DNA of 63,361 nucleotides from Paenibacillus sp. JCM 18996 (GCA_001313085.1 BBFE01000017.1:1-63361), one strand, 5' to 3'. Numbered from the stretch's first letter, positions 47,560 through 58,666 are shown. Made by a program: numbers and translations. The notes: generated by a model not told the origin, from the sequence alone.

Positions 47560-47925
47560 TTCAGCGGATATTCCATTAAAGGGAATTCCTCCATTTAATT
47601 TGACTTCGATTTGGTTGGAGATGCATTTAACTGGAAAAGTTCCATCAAAATCAGCGGTTATTCTAATATTTGACCCGAATGGGTTGAATTAACGGGAAAT
47701 TTTCCATGGATACGGATGGGGAGGCAATCAAACTGAGCAAATATCAGCATATTTTCCTGTTAATCAAAGCAATCCAGCATGCCGCGGGCCAGCACATTCC
47801 GGGCAACATTTATGGCGGTAACGTAATGGTCACACAGTACGTTAATTCCGGGAAATAACCGGAAACACCACATCAGCGGAATAAAATTCCTCCAAATCCG
47901 GGAAATGTCCACGGTTCTTCTTAAA
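47560..47925. repeat. Dispersed intergenic repeat, diverged copy C
   Basis: A more divergent relative of copies A and B: TATGGCGGTAACG, CACACAGTACGTTAATTCCG, AGCGGAATAAAA, TCCGGGAAATGTCC. The first half has further internal AGCGGnTATTC and GGGAATT units. It follows the cotJ terminator and has no gene. Confidence 0.65.
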
Positions 47926-48060
47926 AGTAAAATTCACTAAATATGAATAATAGTTTTACATTAAACAGGCCAAAACCATATTTACATTTAACACTTGTGA
48001 ATTATAATCCGTGTGTGATCGTTCCATATCAATTTTTTTTAATGAGAAGGAGAGGTTGTT

Positions 48061-48905
48061 GTGAAGATTGTAGTAATGGGAGACTTGCATTATCACGCTA
48101 CCGATGAAACGGTTCCTGGATGGCTGGATGCGCGTAATGGCTTCTACCAAACGTTTCTGGCACGGTTTTTTTTAGAGATTGAAGCGGATGCCATATTTCA
48201 CTCGGGGATTTAACTAATTATGGTACTCCTTCCGAGCTTCAGGAAGTTTACGGAATGCTTCAGCACAGCGACAGAACCTTTTATCATGTTTTGGGAAATC
48301 ATGACCTGTATGCGCAAACCCGCAGGGAAGTTCTGAGCTTGACCGGACAAGCCCGCTATCATGCCATAACGACTGACCGCGCAGTGCTTGCATTCATAGA
48401 CACGGCAAGAGAAATGGACTATGAGGACTGGGGAGGCTGGATTGACGAAGAACAATTGCACTGGCTTGAAGCTATTGTAAGATCCTCCGGCACCAAGCCG
48501 CTTTTAGTTTTCGCTCATCATCCGGTATACGATACGACAACCCGTTCTAATGAGGACAAAGGCTCGATTCATCCGGGCATCGATATGTGGAGGATTCTGA
48601 GCCAGAAACAAGGAACAGGTATTTATTTCAACGGACATACGCATGTCGACTCCATTGTAACGCAGAATAACTGGACTTTTGTGCAGGTTTCCGCCTGCCT
48701 GGATCAGCATGCCGTACGGATCGTGGATATTGAACAGGAAGAGATTCGTATTTCTGCCGTAGATATTCCGGATGCAGTGCTGACAGACAATGTACAGACC
48801 TTGTATAAAAGCATGCAGCATTTTACTCACAATCCTGAAGCGCGCGGACAAGACGCGGATAGGGAATGTAACGTCCCCTTAGTGTTGGCAACAGAACAAA
48901 AGTAG
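48061..48905 (+). CDS. Calcineurin-like metallophosphoesterase
   Basis: A cytoplasmic phosphoesterase of about 280 residues. Metal motifs: VVMGDLHYH (DxH), LGDLTNYG (GD) after a shift at 48170, VLGNHDLYA (GNHD), FAHHPVYDT and FNGHTHVDS (GHxH). It resembles CpdA-type cyclic-nucleotide phosphodiesterases and related enzymes; substrate unknown. GTG 48061 follows GAAGGAGAGG. It is complete, unlike the related fragment at 189-731. Confidence 0.87.
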
Positions 48906-48929
48906 TATTTTATTAATGCGTTAACGTTC

Positions 48930-48981
48930 AAAAAAAAGAACAGAAATTCCGGATAATCCCGTGGATTCTGTTCTTTTTTTT
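48930..48981. terminator. Bidirectional terminator
   Basis: AAAAAGAACAGAA and TTCTGTTCTTTTT form the stem between two convergent genes. Confidence 0.88.
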
Positions 48982-48985
48982 AAAG

Positions 48986-50021
48986 TTATTGGTGTGTATG
49001 CGCATGGACGGGATGCGGGAGTTCTTCCGCGAGGTCGGGATCTTCGCTGTAATCGTGCCCATGTACATGGCTGTGTTTGTGCTCGTGCAAATGCTGATCC
49101 TTCGGATGACGGCCGTCATGCTTATGATCGTGGTGATCACCTTCGCGGCTGTGCTCATGCTCGTGGCTGTGACCGTCTCCATGGTCATGTCCATGGTGGT
49201 GATGCTCATGATGGTGCTCGTGCACATGCTCATCTTCGCAGGACACGATATCGTGGTGGACATGGAACTTCGTCAGGTACGGATCGCTGTTGCCCACGAT
49301 GACCCGAAGCACGTTCGGCTGGTTCGGCAGGTCGCGCGTGCCTGCGCCGTAGCCAATGGTCTCAACGATCATCGGCGGCAGGCCGGAGCTGAATTCGTCC
49401 ACCAGGCCGGAGATGATTCCTGCGCCAGTAGGGGTAGTCATTTCCAAAGTATATTTCGTGTTTGTGATCGGCAGCCCTTTCATCATTTCAAGTGTGGCGG
49501 GAGCCGGTACGGGATAAATGCCGTGGTCGCAGTGAACGATGCCGGAGCCTAACGGTACAGGGAGGATATAATTTTCTCCACATTCAAAGAGTCGATAGCC
49601 AAGGCGACACCGACAGCGTCAACGATGGAGTCGATCGCTCCTACTTCGTGAAAATGCACCTTTTCCACGGGGATGCCGTGGATTTTCGCTTCCGCTACGC
49701 CAATTTTGGCGAAGATAGCCAGGCTTAGCGCGGTCACTCTTTCATTAAATCCCGCTTGGGCAATCACCTTTACGATCTCCGAATAATGGCGGTGGCGGGT
49801 AGGCGGATGCTCGGGATCCGGCAGCACGTCCGCTTTCATGGCGGAGATTCCTTTTTTTGTTTACGCGTTTCCATTCAATGGTGTAAGGCTCCAGCTTGAT
49901 TTTCTGCAGCTCTTCTTCTATGTAAGCCCGGTCTGCGCCCGCGTCCACCAAGGCGGCTAATGTCATATCCCCGGAAATGCCGGAGAAGCAGTCGAAAAAA
50001 AAGAATACGCAACAGTTTCAC
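48986..50021 (-). CDS. larC: Nickel-pincer cofactor protein LarC, N-terminal part with His-rich tail
   Basis: The corrected start is [19 protein letters not shown], a LarC hallmark, then [67 protein letters not shown] and [20 protein letters not shown]. This is LarC1. Where full-length LarC continues into LarC2, this protein ends in about 90 residues packed with His ([17 protein letters not shown]..., ending HAHTHQ), probably for nickel storage. Breaks near 49990, 49852 and 49555. GTG 50021 overlaps the larB stop. The LarC2 domain is at 45479-45961. Confidence 0.88.
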
Positions 50022-50793
50022 AACCTTTCTGACATATTTTTTATTAATTAGGCCTGCGTAATACCCCGCCCCGAACCCATTATCGATGTTGACAACCGCA
50101 ACACCCGGAGCACAGGCGTTAAGCATGCTGAGCAGCGGAGCAATCCCTTGTAAATGGGCCCCGTAGCCGATGGAGGTCGGTACCGCTACCACGGGTTTGG
50201 ACACGAGGCCGCCGACCACACTGACCAGTGCGCCTTCCATCCCCGCCACCGCGACTATCGCATTGGCTCCCCTGATTACATCAAGCCTGCGAAACAGGCG
50301 GTGGATGCCGGCTACCCCCACATCATACACTCTTTCCACATGGCTTCCCATACATTCCGCCGTCAAAGCCGCTTCTTCCGCGACCGGCAGATCCGAAGTG
50401 CCCGCACATACCACAGCGACATATCCGTCGTGCACGGCCAGTATCGGCTTCTTGAACCAGGTTAAGGCTCGGGCGGCTTTGTGGTATGTGATTCCGTCAA
50501 TTTGGGAGAGCACGTATTCGGCCTTGCCCTGATCGATCCTTGTCGCCAGTACCCGGTCCGAATGTTCCATGAGCTTGTTAAAAAAATGGCAGTCAAATGC
50601 TCAGGCGTCTTTCCTTCCCCGAAGATGACCTCCGGAAAGCCTGTCCTGCTTCGCGGTCCACGTCCAATTGGGCGAATCCTAGATCCTCCACCCTATCACC
50701 GGTAGTCGTCAGAGCGGCTATGAGGCCCGCTGCTTCCTCAACCGGCAGTTCTCCGGACCGCACCCGTCCAAGTAGAGTCTCCAAATCTTTCAT
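50018..50793 (-). CDS. larB: Nickel-pincer cofactor biosynthesis protein LarB
   Basis: LarB carboxylates and hydrolyses nicotinic acid adenine dinucleotide to start the nickel pincer cofactor. N-terminal helix: [20 protein letters not shown]. The PurE-like domain has [59 protein letters not shown] and [20 protein letters not shown]. Breaks at about 50640 and 50585; corrected stop overlaps larC. About 258 residues. larE and a larA target are not in the window. Confidence 0.9.
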
Positions 50794-51119
50794 AGGGGCG
50801 ATCTCCTCATTTTCCAGCTGAATTAATTCCTTGTCTAGTTTAACATATCAGCGGATATCCTCCACCTCTATCTGGCGGATTAGCTGGGAAATGCTCTAAC
50901 GTAGCGGATTTTTTGGGTCTGGGATGGGCGTGCATCCTCCGGTACTTAACTGAACTTTGCCGTTGTTGTGGACTGTTTCAGCTTTTTTTTGGTATAATAC
51001 ATTACAAGAACGGCCGAAAATTATGCAAGAAAGTGCAGAAGAGTCAAAAGGCTTGATTCCAACTTACTTTCCGTGCCCGAACAGAGCTTTTTTTTATCCA
51101 AAAGAGAGAAGGGTAGCTT
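50794..51119. other. Intergenic region with lipA promoter
   Basis: Divergent region between larB and lipA. TGGTATAAT (extended -10) lies at about 50989-50997. AGCGGATAT, TGGCGGATTAG and GTAGCGGAT elements at 50850-50912 recall parts of the dispersed repeat. No further gene is seen. Confidence 0.45.
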
Positions 51120-51996
51120 ATGGCCATTACCAGTGAAAGAAAACCCGATTGGTTAAAGATAAAACTCACGCAAGGCGAAAATTTCAAAGAACTGAAAAGC
51201 ATGATGCGGAGCAAAACGCTGCACACCGTCTGCGAGGAAGCGAAATGCCCTAATATACACGAATGCTGGGCCAACCGCACGGCTACATTCATGATTCTGG
51301 GGGATATTTGCACAAGAGCGTGCCGTTTCTGCGCCGTGAAGAGCGGCCTGCCTACCGAGCTTGACCTGCAGGAGCCGGAGCGCGTGGCGGAAGCGGCGGA
51401 GCAGATGATGCTGAAGCACTGCGTGATCACTTCCGTAGCTCGTGACGATCTTCAGGATGGGGGCGCCTCTATTTTTTTTGCCGAATCGATCAAGCGGTCC
51501 GCCGCAAGCTTCCGATGTGCAGTGTGGAAGTGCTGATTCCGGATTTTATGGGGAACGAAGAGTCACTGCGTGTGGTGATGGAGCCAAGCCGGATATCCTC
51601 AACCATAACATCGAGACCGTGGAAAGAATGTCGGACCGTGTCCGTTCCAAAGCGAAATATGCGAGATCTCTGGAGCTGCTTGACCGGGCCAAAAAAAAGC
51701 TACCCTGCCATTCCCACCAAATCCAGCATCATGATCGGAGTAGGGGAGGAGTGGGACGAAATTTTGCGAACGATGGACGATCTGAGAGCCGTGAACTGCG
51801 ACATCATGACGATCGGCCAATATTTGCAGCCTACGCCCAACCACCTCACAGTGAAAAAAAATATTACACCCCCGAGCAGTTTGCGGAGCTCAAAGAGGAA
51901 GGTATGAAGCGCGGCTTCAGCCATGTGGAATCCGGTCCGCTGGTGCGCAGCTCCTATCACGCCCATGAACAGGTTCAGTCCGCCCGGAAAGCGTAA
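51120..51996 (+). CDS. lipA: Lipoyl synthase
   Basis: LipA is a radical SAM enzyme that adds two sulfurs to octanoyl-protein. The auxiliary cluster [12 protein letters not shown] and the radical SAM cluster [10 protein letters not shown] are clear. Later motifs: [40 protein letters not shown]-like [24 protein letters not shown]. About 292 residues. Breaks at T8 (51472), near 51495, 51585, A8 (51690) and A7 (51855). Essential for 2-oxoacid dehydrogenases, so true inactivation is unlikely. It precedes yutD, as in Bacillus. Confidence 0.95.
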
Positions 51997-52016
51997 AACC
52001 ACCCAGGAGGTGTCAC

Positions 52017-52473
52017 ATGTATCAGATCGCAGGCAAAACCTATGAAGTCGTCACGGATTACCGCGACGGGTGGAAGCCGGATGCTTTTAAGGAACGGTTT
52101 AGCGAAGTGTTGGAGCGTTATGACTATATTGTCGGGGACTGGGGCTATAACCAGCTTCGGCTGAGAGGTTTTTTTTAAAGAAAACCACCCTAAGGCGACC
52201 AAAGAAAACAGCATTGCGAGTTTACAGGACTATTTGAATGAATACTGCAATTTTGGCTGCCCTTATTTTATTATCGAGAAAGTCCCCGGCAAGGCGGGGG
52301 GCGGCAAGGAACAGGCCGGAGCGAGCTCTGGAGGCTCGAATAGCGGCAGGGAGCACGAGAGGGAGCAGGCCAATGCTAATAGCGGTAAGAAGCACGTGAA
52401 GGAGCAGGCTGGCGCGAAGGAGCATGTGCAGGAGCAGGCCAGCGCAAAAGGTTCGAAGCAGCACGTGAAGTAG
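52017..52473 (+). CDS. yutD: YutD-family (DUF1027) protein with Gly/Glu/Lys repeat tail
   Basis: The first 95 residues are YutD: YQIAGKTYEVVTDYRDGWKP, RYDYIVGDWGYNQLRLRGFF, LQDYLNEYCNFGCPYFIIEK. A low-complexity tail follows with HVKEQAGAKEHVQEQASAKG-like units. At 52471 the unit GTG-AAG-GAG-CAG seen earlier is GTG-AAG-TAG-CAG, so a single base change makes the stop; the same repeat style runs on to a TGA at 52559. An extra T lies near 52172. SD CAGGAGG. Function unknown. Confidence 0.85.
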
Positions 52474-52566
52474 CAGGCCGGCGCTAGCGACAACGCTAAA
52501 GAAAATGCCAAGGATAATTACAGCTCTCGTGAGAAAGAGAAAGAGAACACCCCGGCTTGATCTTAC

Positions 52567-52604
52567 AAAGAGCCTTCTCCATAGTGTAGGAGTGGGGCTC
52601 TTTC
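52567..52604 (+). terminator. Intrinsic terminator after yutD
   Basis: AAAGAGCC pairs with GGCTCTTT around an inner TCTCC/GGAG pairing. Confidence 0.85.
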
Positions 52605-52849
52605 TGTGTACGCCCAGCATGGCGACTTCTCCAGGGTGAGTAGTCCCGATTGGGGCTGGCATGCTCCTACCATTAGCCTAGGGCAGAGGAAAAGCGGACT
52701 CAGAGGGCGTTATTTAAATTGTTTTTTAGTGTTGCGGCGTCATTCATTACTTCAACCTTACCTACTTGCGCTTCCGCATCCACCGAACAAGCACATACCA
52801 TGGTCAAATAAAGGTACACATTGATTCCTTTCATCATAATGAGTCCGCT
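52605..52849. other. Intergenic region between convergent yutD and nadK
   Basis: No gene is supported. The sequence has no clear repeat or hairpin beyond the yutD terminator. Confidence 0.3.
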
Positions 52850-53659
52850 TTACTTCACATTGCACCCGACAAAAGCATCCCTCACGCGGTTCCAGAAAGG
52901 ATGTGGACGGTATCGAGCAAATCTCACCTTTGTGGACGCCGAGACCATCGTCCGTACGGACTCAATATCGCTCCGCTGGATATATTTATGGTCCAGGGAA
53001 ATGAGCAGCATTTGGTGCTCCTTCGGATAAATGTCGCAATGGTGATGCTTTGGCAGAATCATCGATGATCCGAGCGTCCGGTATACGCGGTTATTGATCG
53101 AGCGATTTCGGCGATCTGGATCGCTTCGATGGAAGGGTGCAGCATCGCCCCGCCCAAGCTTTTGTTGTAGCCGGTGCTGCCTGAAGGGGTGGATATGCAG
53201 ATGCCGTCGCCGCGAAAGCTTTCGAAAGGCACATCGTTCACATGAAGCTCCGCAACCAAAGTTTCCTCGATGCCTTTTAACGTGAATTCATTAAGGGCGA
53301 GGTGGGTTTCAATCGCACCGGAACTAGTCCGGATTTCGATCTCAACCAGAGGGTATCTGACGATCTGCTTCCGCCGTCTTTTCATGCATCAAGTATGCAA
53401 GATGCTCCAGATCCTCCGGCTGCCAATCGGCAAAAAAAACCGAGCTTGCCCGTGTGGATACCGACAAACGCTATGCATTCCAACTGGCTGATATACTTAT
53501 GAAAAGCCCGCAGCATAGTACCATCCCCGCCGATCGAAAGCACGATTTCCGGATTCTCCTCATTGTGATTCCACCCGAAAGACTCAACAAGCTTATGAAA
53601 TTTTTTTCGGCTAAACGGATAGAGTCCTCATCCCCGCGATCGACAACATGATAATTCAA
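52850..53659 (-). CDS. nadK: NAD kinase
   Basis: NadK phosphorylates NAD to NADP. The corrected N-terminal domain has the GGDG motif in [20 protein letters not shown] and HTGKLGFF. The C-terminal domain has [19 protein letters not shown] (NE motif), [20 protein letters not shown] and [15 protein letters not shown]. The tail is [18 protein letters not shown]. About 267 residues. Breaks at 53606, 53440, near 53395 and near 53068. The likely start is TTG 53659 after AGGAGG. Confidence 0.9.
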
Positions 53660-53751
53660 GATTGTACCTCCTAGGCTGATAGTCGTTGTGGTGCAGTCCT
53701 CTCCATCATAATCAAAATGTGCCTATAATACAATGTGCTAGTATGAACGTG

Positions 53752-53785
53752 AAAAAAAGCCGGAGGAATTCCCCCGGCTAAAGCC
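53752..53785 (-). terminator. Intrinsic terminator after glycogen phosphorylase
   Basis: AGCCGG and CCGGCT pair around GGGAATTCCT; read leftward it ends in T7. Confidence 0.8.
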
Positions 53786-53917
53786 ATAGTGTGTGGATGG
53801 GCGCGTAACCGGCATGTCATGTATCAATGAATTCGGCCGCCGGATTGTAGCGCTTTAAACAGGCTTTTGTCCATGTGCAACCGCCATGTATGTGCCGATA
53901 CATTTGGCCTATGCACA

Positions 53918-56601
53918 CTATGTGGTCGTAATCAACGGCAGCTCGAAAGAATCGCTGAAATTCGGTGACACCGGACGGACACGCACGGAAAAATGCGGCC
54001 CATGCTTCAAATGCGAGGCACCTCCGCCACGTACACGCAGACACCGTCATGGATGTGCGAGAGCTCCATCACAGCAATGACAGGCTTCCAAACCCCGGCT
54101 TTCACTTCTTCGTAGTAGATGACTTCGACAGAAGTATCTTTGTACCAAACGGGGCCGAATCTGATTCTGGCCGTCACCTTTTTCGGAGGGGTGCCATCCG
54201 CCGCCGGGGAGGAGAGAGAGGCTCTGTTTAAGCCTTCTACGGCTGACACTTTTGCGATTAAGCTGCCGCTTAAGCCACCACCGCTGCCTGAGCCCGCTGC
54301 GACCGTGCTGCCGCTTAAGCCACCACCGCCGCCTGTGCCAGCGCCAGCCGGGCTTCCGCCAGACCCTTTCCCGACGAAGGCATAGCTGCTCGCGGGATCG
54401 TCGTCGACTCCTAGAATGGCCACATTCCGCCAATTCTCACGGATGAACCGTTTATACTTTCCGAGCTGCTCTGCCAGGGCATAACGGTTATGCTCAAGGC
54501 GTGCGGACCTCTCAATGACGGGAATGTAGGCTTTTTTCCACATATTCCTTTACCATGCGTTCCGTATTGTACACGGGGGCCAGCGTTTCCATTGACCGCT
54601 TCATCAAGCCGACCCACTGGGGGGATGGGGAAGAAGCGCCGTAATATAACGGAATAACCTGCTCCTCCAAAAGTTTGTAAAGCGACTCCGCATCGCCCAA
54701 GCCGTCTCCGCCAATGGCCCATCCGTTGCTCCCGTCGTAACCTTCCTCCCACCAGCCGTCCAGCACGCTGAGATTGACCACTCCGTTCATCGCCGCTTTT
54801 TTGGCCGCTCGTGCCGCTCGCTTCCAAAGGACGTTCTGGGTTGTTGAGCCACACATCCACGCCCCGAACCAGAAACCGCGCGAGCTCCATATCGTAGTTT
54901 TCCACCAGCACGATTTTGCCCCTGAAAGCGTCCATGCGGGAGTACTGGTAAATCTGCTGTATGAAGCTCTGACCCGGCAGGTCCGCCGGATGGGCTTTTC
55001 CTGCAAAAAATAAACCGCAGCGGACGTTCAGGATCATTCAGCAGCCTCTCCAGGCGGGGGAGATCGCTGAAAAGCAGATTAGCCTCTTGTAAGTGGCGAA
55101 CCGACGCGCGAAGCCGACCGTCAACTCCTCTCCGGACAGGTCGCTGTCCACAGCGTCTATGTGAGCTTGCGTTTCGTTGTTCCTCGCATATTGAACCTTA
55201 AGCCGTCTGCGGACTTCCTCCATCATTTGCCGCTTCAATCCTGCATGAGTCTCCCTCAGCAGGTCGTCCGGGATATTCGAATACGACGCCGCGCGGCCCA
55301 CAACATCCCCGGAATTTGCATTATCGTGCGAGTTGCCTGCCGACTCGGCATAAAGCCTCTTGATCTCGGGGGCCGTCCAGGTACCTCCGTGTACTCCGTT
55401 CGTAACCGAGCGGATCGGGACGCTTTCCGGTTCGATGCAGCCGTAAAATTCGCGGAACATCTCCCTCGACACCTGGCCGTGCAGCTTGCTCACCCCGTTG
55501 CAGAAGGAGGCCGTGTTCAGCGCCAAATACGTCATATTGAACACATTGCGCTTGTAGTCCATTCCCAGTTTGAGAAAATCTCCAGCATTCAGCTGATACC
55601 GGTCAAAAAAAGGGCCGAAAATAATGCTCCAAGAGTGCAGGGGAAAAAAAAGCGTCATGTCCCGCCGGCACGGGAGTATGCGTGGTAAACGTCGTACTCC
55701 CTTTGGCGGCTTCAAAAGCCGTATCGAAAGAGTTGCCGGAGAGCATAAGCTCCCTGATTTTTTTCAAAAGACAGGAAAGCGGCATGCCCTTCGTTGATGT
55801 GGCACATTTTAGGCCGGATGCCCGCCGCTTGAAGCGCTCTCATTCCGCCGATGCCGAGAAGCATTTCCTGCTGCAGGCGCAGCTCATGGTCGCCCCCGTA
55901 CAGGCGGGAAGTAAGCTCCTGTCCTCAGGCCTGTTCCTGCTCAGGTCCGTATCTAGCAAATACACGCGAACCGTGCCGACCCGCACCATCCATACCTGGG
56001 CGTGGAGCGTTCTGCCGGGCATTTCCAATGAAATGAAGACATCTTCATCTTTATATTTGGCGGGGCACACCGGCAGCCTGGAAAAAAATCGTAGCTCGGG
56101 TACTCCGCGCTCTGTTTGCCCTCGCTATCTATTTTTTTGCTTGAAATATCCTTCTTTATATAAAAGCCCGACTCCCACCAAAGGCACGCCCAGGTCGCTG
56201 GCCGCTTTGCAGTGGTCTCCCGCGAGGACGCCAAGCCCCCCGGAATAGATCGGCAGCGACTCATGGAAACCGAATTCTGCGGAAAAAAAATAAGCGATGG
56301 TATGTACGGCGTATTGTGGGTGAGCTATCCGGAACCAGGCGGCGCCGGCGCGGTAATTTTCCCATACAGCGGTTACCTGCCGGAGTTTATCCAAAAAAAA
56401 TAGTGTATTTTCGCTCAAACGGTCGATCTCGGCGGGAGGCATCTCGGACAGCAGCTGAACCGGATTGTGGTGCACTTGTTCCCATAGTTCTGCATCGATT
56501 TCCCGGAATAAGGACAATGCCTCTTCGTTCCAGCTGAACCACAAATTATAGGCGATCTCGGCTAAAGGCTGCAGGGACGGCGGCAAGCTAAGATTGCTCA
56601 T
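53918..56601 (-). CDS. glgP: Alpha-glucan (glycogen/maltodextrin) phosphorylase
   Basis: This GT35 enzyme releases glucose 1-phosphate from glycogen. N-terminal: [60 protein letters not shown]. Middle: [51 protein letters not shown]-terminal: [71 protein letters not shown] (PLP region). It is the short bacterial type (about 870 residues). A Gly/Ser-rich insert of about 55 residues interrupts the C-terminal domain (54190-54370). At least eight breaks, all at A/T runs or short runs. ATG 56601 follows GGAG. Confidence 0.92.
54261..54338. repeat. Tandem direct repeat inside glgP
   Basis: Two copies of a roughly 30-base unit (CTGCCGCTTAAGCCACCACC then GCTGCCTGAGCC or GCCGCCTGTGCC) begin at about 54263 and 54309. 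They encode [11 protein letters not shown] residues of the Gly/Ser insert. Confidence 0.75.
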
Positions 56602-56619
56602 AGATTCCACTCCAATAAA

Positions 56620-57873
56620 CTATAGTTTGTTTTTTTGTCGGTGAAGCATGAGGACGGTGCGACTGAACAAAGCATAAATGAGGTGAAGAACCGGAATCAG
56701 CGCAAGAACTCCGATCATCAGCGTTCCCGAAAGCGTAAGCAGCGGGGGAGGAGGGACGGAAAAGACGAAGATGTCAAATCCTCCGGGAGAAAAGCGGGCT
56801 GCACGGCCATCAGGGACCGAAGCGGCCTCCATAATATATATACCATTACCACTGCCAACAGACCATGAATCAATCGGGCGAGCAAAAAAAAGGGACGTAG
56901 CGCATGCCCGTGTGGTTGACAAGGGAGATGATCTGCGCATGGACGGAAAGGCCGCCCCAGGACAGGACAAAAGCGGCAATGGCCGCTTTATGCTGCAGCG
57001 AAATGGCCGCCCCGGATTGTCCTGCGGCTTTGGCTCCCAGCGTCACTTCGAACAGGCCGCTCACGACCGCTTCGGACAACGCTTGCGGTATGGCGGTCAT
57101 GTGCAGCACCGAGCTGACGCAGACGTAGAGGAGCCGCATGATTCCTCCCGCGGTCAGGACCTCGAGCACAACGGAGAAGAAGACCACCAACCCCCCGATG
57201 ACAAAAAAAATAAGCTGAAGCGACGATTGCACAGCCTGCCGCAGCAGAGTGCCAAGTCCCGGCCGTCGGCGAGCCGGGCCCGGTGCATCGCTCTCAAAGC
57301 GTTGAAAAGAAGGGAGCGGTCCGATTTGACGCCCGCCGGTTTACGATGGATCTCCCGGCTGCCGTGGAACCTCATGAGCAGTCCGAGCAGCAGGCTGAGC
57401 CGTAGTGCGCCGCCGCAAGCAGGACGGCAAGGCCGCCATTATGAAAAAAGCCGACGGAAACGGCACCGATCAGGAATATCGGATCGGAGGTCGTTGTGAA
57501 AGCGACGAGCCGCTCCCCCTCATCGCGGGTGACCAGTTTCTGCTCCCACAGCTTGGAGCCAGCTTCGCGCCCACCGGGTAGCCGGAGGCGAAGCCCATAG
57601 CCATCACAAAGCCGCCGATTCCGGGAACGCGAAATAGCGGCCTCATCATCGGATCGAACAGAGTGCCGAAAAAAATGGACGATTCCGAAGCCCAGCATAA
57701 CCTCGCATATGACCAGAAAGGGCAGCAGGGCGGGAAACAGCACGTCCCACCATATAGAAACTCCGCGCAGCGCGGCGTGCAGGCTTTGTTCCGGAAACAG
57801 CAGGAGCATCGCGGCCACTCCGAAAGTCAAGAGGCCAGCCCAATGCACAAGGGTAACCCGATTTTTTCCCCAT
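56620..57873 (-). CDS. ylbJ: Sporulation integral membrane protein YlbJ
   Basis: YlbJ is a membrane protein of about 410 residues needed for spore cortex formation. Features: QSLHAALRGVSIWWDVLFPA, LLPFLVICEVMLGFGIVHFF, RVPGIGGFVMAMGFASGYPV, TTSDPIFLIGAVSVGFFHNG, FFVIGGLVVFFSVVLEVLTA, GLFEVTLGAKAAG and FVLSWGGLSVHAQIISLVNH. The two halves are nucleoside-transporter-gate-like (Gate) domains. Breaks at 57862, 57668, near 57570, near 57395, 57207 and 56888. ATG 57873 is six bases after GAAGG. Confidence 0.9.
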
Positions 57874-58024
57874 TACCATCCTTCTTTCCGAGTCGCTTTG
57901 TCTTGGCTGAATTATATTTATGTTCCGGCCGGGACAGACATGCCTACTGGAATCCCGGCAAAAATATGTTACAATAAGACTATCCATTCCTTAATGGACC
58001 GATAAAGCATTGGAGGGATCCGTA

Positions 58025-58120
58025 ATGGCAGCGATTGTAACCGGACTTCTCGTTTGTGGGTTCATCTATGTGATCAGGGAAATGAATGCCAAGGAAGAAG
58101 ATCTCGAGCGCAAGATGTAA
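58025..58120 (+). CDS. Small single-pass membrane protein
   Basis: A 31-residue protein: a hydrophobic N-terminal helix (MAAIVTGLLVCGFIYVIREM) and a charged tail (NAKEEDLERK). It has its own extended -10 promoter (TGTTACAAT, about 57966), GGAGGG, and a perfect terminator, so it is a complete transcription unit. I do not recognise the family. Confidence 0.65.
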   Translation: MAAIVTGLLVCGFIYVIREMNAKEEDLERKM

Positions 58121-58130
58121 TTTTAACGCC

Positions 58131-58162
58131 GATGCTAATGTCCGCATTAGCATCTTTTTTTT
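58131..58162 (+). terminator. Intrinsic terminator after small membrane protein
   Basis: GATGCTAATG and CATTAGCATC form a perfect stem around TCCG and are followed by T8. Confidence 0.95.
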
Positions 58163-58255
58163 AAATTTTGGCTGTCCCCGCGAAGTATCCGGAACAAGCT
58201 GCGAAGCTTCTGTTCACTTTGCCCGGGGTTAGTTTGAAAGTAAAGGAAGATAGAC

Positions 58256-58639
58256 ATGACAGAGGAGAGCAGACAGACAATATACGAGTGGATCGGAGGC
58301 GCGGACACCGTCCGGCGGGTGGTGGAGGCCTTCTATCCGAAGGTGCAGGAGAATGCCGTGCTGTCCCCTCTATTTCCGGGCGATATCCGTCCCGTAATGG
58401 AGAAGCAGTATCTGTTCCTCACCCAGTTTCTGGGCGGTCCGATGCTTTACTCCGAGCAGTACGGGCACCCGATGATGAGAGCAAGGCACCTGCCTTTCGA
58501 GATAGACCGCGAGAAGGCGGACAATTGGCTCCAGTGCATGAAAGAAGCGCTGGCCGAGGCCGGGCTGGATGCCTACAAGAGTGAAGTCGTCCTGGAACGT
58601 CTTTCGGGGCCTGCTTCCCATTTTATCAATAAACATTAA
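58256..58639 (+). CDS. Truncated haemo-globin, group II (YjbI-like)
   Basis: An intact 127-residue 2-on-2 globin. Features: YEWIGGADTVRRVVEAFYPK, LSPLFPGDIRPVMEKQYLFL, TQFLGGPMLYSEQYGHPMMR and RHLPFEIDREKADNWLQCM; the His of the ARHLPF segment is the likely proximal ligand. It binds oxygen or other haem ligands. Bacillus YjbI neighbours differ from those here. A start at ATG 58256 follows AAAGGAAG. Confidence 0.92.
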   Translation: MTEESRQTIYEWIGGADTVRRVVEAFYPKVQENAVLSPLFPGDIRPVMEKQYLFLTQFLGGPMLYSEQYGHPMMRARHLPFEIDREKADNWLQCMKEALAEAGLDAYKSEVVLERLSGPASHFINKH

Positions 58640-58666
58640 TTTATTTGTCCAAAGGGCGTGCACACC

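Noticed and set aside
48989..49552. Open frame opposite larC rich in Val/Met
   Set aside because: It is the shadow of the His-codon repeats of LarC; it has no start signal.
52234..52470. Low-complexity tail of yutD as a separate repeat element
   Set aside because: The segment is in frame with yutD, and the neighbouring bases show no boundaries of an inserted element.
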